DNA from: Citricoccus sp. WCRC_4
GTDB lineage: Bacteria; Actinomycetota; Actinomycetes; Actinomycetales; Micrococcaceae
Reading direction: 5' to 3'
Assembly (NCBI GenBank): GCA_026645375.1
Contig: JAPFFX010000049.1
Span: 1-26,683, forward strand
DNA length: 26,683 nt
The translations under genes were made by a program, and so were the position numbers. The notes under the pieces are model-generated. The model searched no databases, was not told the DNA's origin, and saw only the letters and a program-made list of their open reading frames with translations. This document shows, one piece after another, positions 20,962 to 26,683 of the stretch (its first letter is position 1; each line of letters begins with the position of its first letter).

Positions 20962-23571
20962 TCAGCGCTGGACGGCGCCGTGGCGCTCGGCGGCCAGTGC
21001 GGTGGCCGCGGCGCGGGCCCCGGAGGCCTCGTCCGCGGTCAGGGTCCGGTCCGGGGCGCGGAACCGCAGCGAGAACGCCAGCGACTTGCGCCCCTCCGGC
21101 ACGCCCGGTCCGGCATACACGTCGAACAGGGCGATGTCCTCCAGCAGCTCCCCGGCGCCCTCGCGCAGGGTGGCCAGCACCTCCCCGGCGACGGTGTCCA
21201 CCGGGACCACGAGCGCCACGTCCTGGCTGGTCGGGGGGAAGGTGGACAGCGGCTGCGCCACCACCACGTCTGCGGCGGCCGCGACCAGCGCGTCCAGGTC
21301 CAGCTCCATGGCCACGGTCCGGGCCGGCAGGTCCGCCGTCTCGAGCCATGTGGGCAGCAGTTCGCCGGCCACTCCGACGACGGTCCCGTCGCCACCGGCC
21401 AGGGACAGCCGGGCGGTGCGTCCGGGGTGGAACGCCTGGTGCCGGCCCTGGGCGACGGTCAGCTCCACGCCCAGGATCCCGGCCACGTCCAGCGCGGTAC
21501 CGAGCGCGTCCTGCCAGTCCCAGGTCCGCGGGGTGTGCCCGGGCCCCGCGACCGAGTCGTGGCCGGTGAACACGGCCGCCACGTGGCGCGGCTGGTCGGG
21601 GATGCCCGCCTCGAGGCCGGCCAGCACCTCGTCGGCGGGCCGTGCCCCCAGCGGCGGGATGGAGGCACTGCCCAGCTGCTCGCCGGGCAGGAACACCGCA
21701 CCGGACTCGTACAGGGCCAGGTCGCGGAAGCCGCGCGAGTGATTGCGCCGGGCGATCTCCAGCAGGCCGGGCAGCAGCGAGGTGCGCAGGTAGCCGAACT
21801 CAGCGGAGATCGGGTTGGCCAGGTGCACCATGCGCTGGGCCTCGCCCTCCTCGGCCGTGGCCGCACCGAAGAACCGGTTCTGTGCCGCGGAGACGAAGGG
21901 GTAGGCCAGCACCTCGGTCAGCCCGGCACCGGCCAGGCCCTGCAGCACGCGGCGGCGGTCCGCCTGGGAGCGGGTCAGTCCGCGCCCGGGAGGCGCCACC
22001 GGCAGGGTGGAGGGGATCTCGTCATAACCGACCAGCCGGCCGATCTCCTCGACCAGGTCCTCCCGGATCTCCAGGTCGGAGCGCCACGACGGCGAGGTGA
22101 CGGTGAAGACCGTCCCGACGGCGCCGCCGTCGGGACCCGGCTGTGCCGCGGTGGACTTCTCCACCGTGGCCCCCAGGTCCGCCAGGGTGCGCTCGATCTG
22201 CTCCTCCGTGTACTCCACGCCCATCAGGGCCGTGGGGAAGGATGCCGGCAGCTCGACGACGGTCGGCTCGGGCCGGGTGCCGACGTCCGTGATGCCCGGA
22301 CCGGGGGTCCCCCCGGCGAGTTCGACGAGCAGCTGGACGGCGCGCTCGGCGGCCTCGTCCGCGACCTCCCAGTCCACGCCGCGCTCGTTGCGCTTGGAGG
22401 CCTCGGAGGGCAACCGGTGCCGGCGGCGGGTGCGGCCCATGGACACCGGATCGAAGTGCGCGGACTCGATCAGCACGGTGGTGGTGGCGTCGGAGACCTC
22501 GGTCTCCGCGCCGCCCATGACGCCGGCCAGGCCGATGGGCCCGCGGTCGTCGGTGATGAGCAGGTCCTCCGCGGACAGCGCACGGTCCTTGCCGTCCAGC
22601 GTGGTCAGCCGCTCGCCCTCCTGGGCCCGGCGGACCACGATGTCCCCCCGCAGGGTGTCGGCGTCGTAGAAGTGCAGCGGCTGGCCCAGCTCCCACATGA
22701 CGTAGTTGGAGATGTCCACGGCCAGGGAGATCGACCGCATGCCGGCCAGGCGCAGGCGCGCGCTCATCCACGGCGGGGTCGGCCGGGTCGGGTCGATGCC
22801 CGTCACGGTGCGGGCCACGAAGCGGTCGCAGCCGGCCACGCCGTAGATGGGCGCCCGGTCCTCGAGGCGGACGGGGTAGCCGTCATCGTTGGCTTCCGGG
22901 GCGGTGACCAGGGATGCCGGGTCCGTGAACGGGGTGCCGGTGGCGTGGCTGTACTCCCGGGCCACGCCGCGGATGGAGAAGGCATAGCCGCGGTCCGCCG
23001 TGACGTTGATCTCCGCCGCCTCGTCGCGCAGGTGCAACAGGTCGATCACGTCGGTGCCGACCTCGGGGTCGTTGCCGTGCTCCGGGGAGAAGCCGAGGGT
23101 GGAGAGCACGATGATGCCGTCGTGGTCCTCGCCGAGACCGAGCTCGCGGGCGGAGGCGATCATGCCGGCGGACACGTGGCCGTAGGTCTTGCGCGGGGAG
23201 ATCCGGAAGTCCCCGGGCAGCACGGCCCCGGGCAGGGTGACGATGACCTTGTCCCCCACCTCGAAGTTGTGCGCTCCGCACACGATGCCCTGCACGCCGG
23301 AGGGGTCGATGCCCTCCCCGGACAGCGGCTGCGGCCGGCCCTCCGGGGCCACCCGGACCTGGCACCAGTTGATGGTCTTGCCGTTGGACTGCGGCTCGGG
23401 CACCTTCTCGAGCACCTCGCCCACCACGATCGGACCGGACATCTCGTCCAGCGGACGGTGGACGTCCTCCTCCTCGAGGCCGACCCTCACCAGGTCGGCC
23501 ATGACGTCCTCGGCGGTGGCGTCCGCCGGGACCTGCGCGTACTCACGGAGCCATGACAGCGGGATGCGCAT
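20962..23571 (-). CDS. pheT: Phenylalanine-tRNA ligase beta subunit
   Basis: Large subunit of the (alpha-beta)2 enzyme that charges tRNA-Phe; it carries editing and tRNA contacts. 869 residues, normal for Actinobacteria. Order of domains: N-terminal MRIPLSWLREY block; EMAP-like tRNA-binding domain (about 40-165, with GVQGIVCGAHNFEVGDKVIVTLPGAVL and SAGMIAS); B3/B4 editing region with YGVAGCDRFVARTVTGIDP and VDISNYVMWELGQPLHFYDADTL; B5 region with PTALMGVEYTEEQIERTL; catalytic-like fold; and the C-terminal ferredoxin-like anticodon-binding domain (FPPTSQDVALVVPVD to RFRAPDRTLTADE). It starts 6 nt after pheS. Confidence 0.97.
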   Translation of the reverse strand: MRIPLSWLREYAQVPADATAEDVMADLVRVGLEEEDVHRPLDEMSGPIVVGEVLEKVPEPQSNGKTINWCQVRVAPEGRPQPLSGEGIDPSGVQGIVCGAHNFEVGDKVIVTLPGAVLPGDFRISPRKTYGHVSAGMIASARELGLGEDHDGIIVLSTLGFSPEHGNDPEVGTDVIDLLHLRDEAAEINVTADRGYAFSIRGVAREYSHATGTPFTDPASLVTAPEANDDGYPVRLEDRAPIYGVAGCDRFVARTVTGIDPTRPTPPWMSARLRLAGMRSISLAVDISNYVMWELGQPLHFYDADTLRGDIVVRRAQEGERLTTLDGKDRALSAEDLLITDDRGPIGLAGVMGGAETEVSDATTTVLIESAHFDPVSMGRTRRRHRLPSEASKRNERGVDWEVADEAAERAVQLLVELAGGTPGPGITDVGTRPEPTVVELPASFPTALMGVEYTEEQIERTLADLGATVEKSTAAQPGPDGGAVGTVFTVTSPSWRSDLEIREDLVEEIGRLVGYDEIPSTLPVAPPGRGLTRSQADRRRVLQGLAGAGLTEVLAYPFVSAAQNRFFGAATAEEGEAQRMVHLANPISAEFGYLRTSLLPGLLEIARRNHSRGFRDLALYESGAVFLPGEQLGSASIPPLGARPADEVLAGLEAGIPDQPRHVAAVFTGHDSVAGPGHTPRTWDWQDALGTALDVAGILGVELTVAQGRHQAFHPGRTARLSLAGGDGTVVGVAGELLPTWLETADLPARTVAMELDLDALVAAAADVVVAQPLSTFPPTSQDVALVVPVDTVAGEVLATLREGAGELLEDIALFDVYAGPGVPEGRKSLAFSLRFRAPDRTLTADEASGARAAATALAAERHGAVQR

Positions 23572-23577
23572 GGGTGA

Positions 23578-24687
23578 TCAGATCTCCATTCCGAAGTGCT
23601 GGGAGAAGCGGACGTCGCCCTCGATCATGTCGTGCATGTCCGGGACCTCATTGCGGAACATCAGGGTGCGCTCGACCCCCATGCCGAAGGCGAAGCCCGA
23701 GTAGACCTCGGGGTCCAGGCCGGCGGCGCGCAGCTCATTGGGGTGCACCATGCCGCAGCCACCCCATTCGATCCACTGCGGCCCGCCCTTGGCGCCGGGG
23801 TGCCAGATGTCCATCTCGGCGCTGGGCTCGGTGAACGGGAAGAAGTTCGGGCGCAGCCGGATCCTCGCCTCCGGGCCGAACATCTGCCGGGCGAAGTACT
23901 CCAGGGTGCCGCGCAGGTCGGCCATCGTCAGCCCCTTGTCCACGGCCAGTCCCTCGAACTGGTGGAACACCGGCGTGTGGGTGGCGTCGAGCTCATCGGT
24001 GCGGAAGGTCCGGCCGGGGCACAGCACGTACACCGGCGCGCCCCGCTCGAGCATGGCGCGCATCTGTACCGGCGAGGTGTGGGTCCGCAGCACCAGGTGG
24101 GACTGGGGCGGGTCCACGAAGAAGGTGTCCTGCATCTCGCGGGCCGGGTGGTCGGGCTTGAAGTTCAGGGCGTCGAAGTTGTACCACTCCGACTCCAGTT
24201 CCGGGCCCTCGGCGATCTCCCAGCCCATGCCGATGAAGATGTCGGAGACCCGCTCCTGCAGCACCGACAGCGGGTGGCGGGCACCCACGCGACGACGGCG
24301 GACGGCCGTGGTGACGTCCACGGTCTCCTCGACGAGCAGCCGGGCAGCCCGCTCCTCCTCCAGTACCTCGGCGCGGGCGGCGAGCGCGGACTCCATCGCC
24401 TTGCGGGCGCCGCCCATGAGCTTGCCGGCCGCTGCCTTCTGGTCCTTGGGCAGCTTGCCGATGGAGCGGTTGGCCAGGGTGAGCGGCGCCTTCTCCCCCG
24501 TGTGGGCCAGGCGGGCGGCCTTGAGCTGGTCGAGGTCGGCGGCGGCGGCGAAGGCCTGTAGCGCGGCCTCCACGGCGGCTCCCACGGCCGTCTCGTCGGC
24601 CGGGGAGATCTCGGGGGCGACCTGCTCGGTGGTTCCGTCCGGCTGCTCGACCGGGGTCTCGGCCAGGTCCTGGGGGGTTTCCGTCAT
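23578..24687 (-). CDS. pheS: Phenylalanine-tRNA ligase alpha subunit
   Basis: Catalytic class II aminoacyl-tRNA synthetase subunit. 369 residues. After an N-terminal acidic extension and a coiled-coil arm (about 30-115) come the class II motifs: HPLSVLQERVSDIFIGMGWEIAEGPELE (motif 1 region), TSPVQMRAML and PGRTFRTDELDATHTPVFHQFEG (motif 2, with the phenylalanine pocket), and GFAFGMGVERTLM (motif 3). FFPFTEPSAEMDIW and EWGGCGMVHPNEL are standard PheS blocks. ATG 24687 is chosen; a TTG three codons earlier is closer to the GAAGG site and is possible. No T-box or Phe-rich leader peptide was recognised in the short leader. Confidence 0.97.
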   Translation of the reverse strand: MTETPQDLAETPVEQPDGTTEQVAPEISPADETAVGAAVEAALQAFAAAADLDQLKAARLAHTGEKAPLTLANRSIGKLPKDQKAAAGKLMGGARKAMESALAARAEVLEEERAARLLVEETVDVTTAVRRRRVGARHPLSVLQERVSDIFIGMGWEIAEGPELESEWYNFDALNFKPDHPAREMQDTFFVDPPQSHLVLRTHTSPVQMRAMLERGAPVYVLCPGRTFRTDELDATHTPVFHQFEGLAVDKGLTMADLRGTLEYFARQMFGPEARIRLRPNFFPFTEPSAEMDIWHPGAKGGPQWIEWGGCGMVHPNELRAAGLDPEVYSGFAFGMGVERTLMFRNEVPDMHDMIEGDVRFSQHFGMEI

Positions 24688-24758
24688 GGCGGGCAACGAC
24701 CTTCATGCTGCGATGGGTTCGGACACGGGGTGGGCCAACCGGGAAGAAGGCCCCGGCC

Positions 24759-24764
24759 AGTCTA
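24759..24764 (-). promoter_or_regulatory. Candidate -10 (TAGACT) of pheST
   Basis: Minus-strand TAGACT lies about 70 nt before the pheS start, in the 109-bp divergent gap. No clear -35 is visible. It nearly abuts the -10 of the divergent gene. Confidence 0.4.
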
Positions 24765-24783
24765 GTGGACCGCCCCGGGCGCC

Positions 24784-24789
24784 TAGGCT
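24784..24789 (+). promoter_or_regulatory. -10 element (TAGGCT) of leaderless HExxH protein gene
   Basis: TAGGCT ends 7 nt before ATG 24797, with no Shine-Dalgarno between, predicting a leaderless mRNA. Confidence 0.5.
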
Positions 24790-24796
24790 GGACGGC

Positions 24797-25297
24797 ATGG
24801 CCGGTCACGCTTCCCGACGCCGGCCGGTCCGGGCCGACGGCCAGGCCGGCCGGCTGCCGGGGCGCCGGCCGGGCCGCCTCCCGGTGCCCTTGACGCTGCG
24901 GCAGTGGTGGAACGCGATCAACCTGACGACGCCCCTGGGCCTGGTCCTGGCACTGGCCTCCGGGTGCTCCGTGCACCGGGGACCGCTGGGACTGGTCCTG
25001 GCCCCCGGATACCGGTGGCCCTTCCCGGACGGCGGGGCGTTCACGGTCGGCAACGTCGTCCTGTTCCGGGCCCGAACGGTCATCACCCCCCACCTGCTGG
25101 CCCATGAGTCCCGGCACGCCACCCAGTACGCCTGGTGCGCGGGCCTGCCGTTCCTGGTCCTGTACGCGGCGGCGGTCGGATGGTCACTGCTGCGCACCGG
25201 GGACACCGCCTCCCGCAACGTCTTCGAGCGCCGGGCGGGACTGGTGGCCGGCGGGTACCGCGAACGCCCGGTGCGCTGGCCGCGCCGGCGCACCTGA
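24797..25297 (+). CDS. Small membrane-associated protein with HExxH motif, function unknown
   Basis: 166 residues, not assigned to a characterised family. The N-terminus (1-30) is Arg/Pro/Gly-rich. Hydrophobic stretches are seen at about 43-57 (INLTTPLGLVLALAS) and 116-134 (LPFLVLYAAAVGWSLL). Between them lies PHLLAHESRHATQYAWCAG, with HESRH fitting the HExxH zinc-binding pattern, and the conserved-looking NVVLFRARTVITP just before it. Such short actinobacterial proteins with a lone HExxH before a membrane segment are common as hypothetical genes; a third zinc ligand such as the Glu in NVFERRAGLV is possible. The ATG is leaderless. It diverges from pheS and precedes the radical SAM gene, which has its own SOS-type promoter. 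Confidence 0.7.
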   Translation: MAGHASRRRPVRADGQAGRLPGRRPGRLPVPLTLRQWWNAINLTTPLGLVLALASGCSVHRGPLGLVLAPGYRWPFPDGGAFTVGNVVLFRARTVITPHLLAHESRHATQYAWCAGLPFLVLYAAAVGWSLLRTGDTASRNVFERRAGLVAGGYRERPVRWPRRRT

Positions 25298-25361
25298 CGT
25301 GCCTCCCAATCAGTGCGGACGGCAACACGCGGCGGCCCCCTGGGTTCCTCACCCCGCCTCC

Positions 25362-25391
25362 TTGCACGGCGATTAGAACATGTGTTCTAAT
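25362..25391 (+). promoter_or_regulatory. Promoter of the radical SAM gene
   Basis: TTGCAC (25362-25367), 18-nt spacer, TCTAAT (25386-25391). The start would fall on the A of ATG 25398, so the transcript is probably leaderless. The SOS box fills the spacer and -10. Confidence 0.5.
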
Positions 25392-25392
25392 C
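25371..25392 (+). promoter_or_regulatory. SOS box (LexA operator)
   Basis: Perfect inverted repeat with arms GATTAGAACA and TGTTCTAATC separated by TG. Its core is GAACATGTGTTC, the GAACnnnnGTTC pattern bound by LexA in Actinobacteria and Firmicutes. It overlaps the -10 region, as expected for repression. Confidence 0.85.
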
Positions 25393-25397
25393 TGTCC

Positions 25398-26483
25398 ATG
25401 CGATGGGAAGCGCAGGCACTGCAGGCCGGGGACGGAACCGGTCAGGACGGCGGCGGCACTCCGGCCGCGCCAGCCGCCCTGCTGCCGCTCTCCGGCCTGC
25501 AGCGTTCCATCACCACCCCGGACTTCGCCGGGATCACCTTCCACGAGGTCGTGTCCAAGTCGGCTCTGAACAGGGTCCCGGATTCCTCTCCCATGCCCTT
25601 CCGCTGGACGGTCAACCCGTACCGGGGATGCACCCATGCCTGCCGGTACTGCTATGCGCGCAGCAGCCACGAGTACCTCGACTTCAACCCCGGTTCCGAC
25701 TTCGACCAGCAGATCGTGGTGAAGGTGAACACCCCGGAGGTGCTGCGCCGCGAGTTGAGGCGCCCCGGATGGGCACGCGAACTGGTGGCGCTGGGCACGA
25801 ACACCGACCCGTACCAGCGGGCCGAGGGCCGTTACCGGCTGATGCCCGGCATCATCACCGCCCTGGCGGACTCCGGCACGCCGTTCTCCATCCTGACCAA
25901 GGGCACGCTGCTGGGCCGTGACCTGGGCCTGCTCTCCGCGGCCTCGCGCCAGGTGCCCGTGCAGGTGTCGGTGTCCCTGGCGATGCTCGATCCCGACCTC
26001 GCGCAGCAGGTCGAACCGGGGACGCCGAGCCCGGCGGCGCGCCTGCGGCTGATCGAGAGGCTGGCCTCGGCCGGGGCGGAGGTCACGGTCATGGCCATGC
26101 CGTTGCTGCCCTGGCTGACGGACACCGACCGACAGGTGGAGGAGCTCATGGCGGCGCTGGCCGGCGCCGGTGCGCGGTCGGTGCTGGCCGGCGCTCTGCA
26201 CCTGCGGCCCGGGGCCCGTCAGTGGTACCTGGACTGGATCGCCGGTGAGCATCCGGAACTGCTGGAGGGCTATCGCACCCTCTACGCCCGGGGCTCCTAT
26301 GCGGCACCCTCCTACCGGAAGGCCCTGGGCCGCCGCGCCACCGCGGCCGCCCGCCGCCACGGCCTGGACCACAGCAGCGCCCACCGGATCACCGCCGCGG
26401 ACGGGGACGGGCCGCCCAGGGCAACTGCCCCCGGGGCTCCCGGGCAGTCGCCCCAGCAGTCTCCGCAACCGGCACTGTTCTGA
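25398..26483 (+). CDS. Rv2578c-family radical SAM protein (SplB-like)
   Basis: 361-residue radical S-adenosylmethionine enzyme. The 4Fe-4S cluster motif is Cx3Cx2C in NPYRGCTHACRYCYARSSHEY (Cys78, Cys82, Cys85). The following blocks, VKVNTPEVLRREL, LGTNTDPYQRAEGRYRLM, PFSILTKGTLLGRDL and VSVSLAMLDPDLAQQVEPGTPSP, are those of the Rv2578c-like group related to spore photoproduct lyase. The reaction in non-sporulating Actinobacteria is unknown; a DNA-repair role is suggested by the family resemblance and by the SOS box. The C-terminus (about 330-361) is disordered, Pro/Gln-rich. ATG 25398 is chosen over an ATG at 25380, because the latter lies inside the operator. It converges with a NUDIX gene 16 bp away. 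Confidence 0.88.
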   Translation: MRWEAQALQAGDGTGQDGGGTPAAPAALLPLSGLQRSITTPDFAGITFHEVVSKSALNRVPDSSPMPFRWTVNPYRGCTHACRYCYARSSHEYLDFNPGSDFDQQIVVKVNTPEVLRRELRRPGWARELVALGTNTDPYQRAEGRYRLMPGIITALADSGTPFSILTKGTLLGRDLGLLSAASRQVPVQVSVSLAMLDPDLAQQVEPGTPSPAARLRLIERLASAGAEVTVMAMPLLPWLTDTDRQVEELMAALAGAGARSVLAGALHLRPGARQWYLDWIAGEHPELLEGYRTLYARGSYAAPSYRKALGRRATAAARRHGLDHSSAHRITAADGDGPPRATAPGAPGQSPQQSPQPALF

Positions 26484-26499
26484 GCCGGCGCCATCACGG

Positions 26500-26683
26500 T
26501 CAGTCCCCCAGCATCTTCACCAGCGCGTCGACGATGGGGCGGTCGGCCGGGATCCACTCCAACTCCTGGAGCCGGTCCCGGTCCAGTTCCCGCCACTCGA
26601 GCAGGTCGTGGTCCTGCAGCGGACGCGCCTCGCCCTGCTCGATGACCGCCGTGAACACCCGCATCCTGGCCCCGTTGTCCAGC
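26500..26683 (-). CDS. NUDIX (MutT-like) hydrolase, C-terminal part (runs off the right edge)
   Basis: The last 60 or so codons are visible, read from the window end to a TGA at 26502-26500. The peptide reads LDNGARMRVFTAVIEQGEARP, then DHDLLEWRELDRDRLQELEWIPADRPIVDALVKMLGD. The final EWIPADRPIVDAL is the usual C-terminus of MutT/8-oxo-dGTP diphosphatase-like NUDIX proteins, and HDLLEWREL is the preceding strand. The NUDIX box itself is beyond the window, so nucleotide specificity cannot be judged. It converges with the SOS-box radical SAM gene, giving a possible nucleotide and DNA damage neighbourhood. Confidence 0.78.
   Translation of the reverse strand, partial: LDNGARMRVFTAVIEQGEARPLQDHDLLEWRELDRDRLQELEWIPADRPIVDALVKMLGD

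Noticed and set aside
20317..23556. A 1079-codon open frame on the plus strand
   Set aside because: It is antisense to pheT and the phosphopantetheinyl transferase, both with full family motifs. Its Gly/Gln/Arg/His-rich composition is the usual shadow of GC-rich genes.
24688..24796. A T-box or Phe-rich attenuator leader before pheS
   Set aside because: The leader is too short for a T-box, and no Phe-rich short frame or paired hairpins were seen.
25380..25397. ATG 25380 as start of the radical SAM protein
   Set aside because: It lies inside the SOS palindrome and upstream of the predicted transcription start; ATG 25398 is the better choice.
1..26683. Insertion sequences, prophage genes, CRISPR arrays or tRNA genes
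   Set aside because: None of their hallmarks (transposase motifs, terminal repeats, regular spacers, cloverleaf and GTTCGANTC arms) were seen.

Overview
The window is very GC-rich, almost fully coding, actinobacterial chromosome. The first complete gene is a secreted resuscitation-promoting factor with a C-terminal LysM, the layout of Micrococcus luteus Rpf. Together with the arginine cluster order, the Rv2578c-type radical SAM gene and several leaderless-promoter signatures, this points to Micrococcaceae (Micrococcus, Kocuria, Citricoccus or a close relative). The family placement is an inference. I see no tRNA, rRNA, CRISPR array, insertion sequence or phage gene.

Layout. 1-270: N-terminus of a secreted alpha/beta hydrolase (-), cut by the window edge. 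776-2477: rpf (+), a strong terminator, then a lipoprotein (+). 2624-8563: one tightly overlapping minus-strand arginine operon, argC-argJ-argB-argD-argF-argR, driven by a promoter at 8570-8598 with an ARG-box-like AT-rich island; argG and argH are not here. 8676-9671: zinc-free quinone oxidoreductase (+). 9774-15412: a Pls-type single-module NRPS (adenylation, carrier, six membrane segments, three hexapeptide-repeat domains) whose stop overlaps the start of an M1 zinc aminopeptidase. 15422-15820: leaderless XRE regulator (+).

15828-20119 is a polyhydroxyalkanoate (PHA) region, all on the minus strand: a PhaE/PhaR-like subunit, a class III/IV-type PhaC, PhaB, a phasin, and a second PhaC/PhaZ-like hydrolase. 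The phasin promoter and the region upstream of the phaE-like gene share an inverted repeat built from GTTARCA / TGCTAAC, a candidate operator. 20251-24687 holds an Sfp-type phosphopantetheinyl transferase, pheT and pheS (-). 24797-26483 holds a small HExxH membrane protein and a radical SAM protein (+); the latter lies behind a near-perfect SOS (LexA) palindrome. The right edge cuts a NUDIX hydrolase (-).

How the parts may work together. The most interesting system is the Pls-like synthetase, its overlapping peptidase and the nearby carrier-protein activator. The adenylation pocket reads D-A-E-S-I-G-T-V-V plus the invariant K, which resembles lysine codes, so the locus may make and trim an epsilon-poly-lysine-like isopeptide homopolymer. 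The second system is PHA granule metabolism under a shared operator, with granule synthase, reductase, phasin and a probable mobilising hydrolase.
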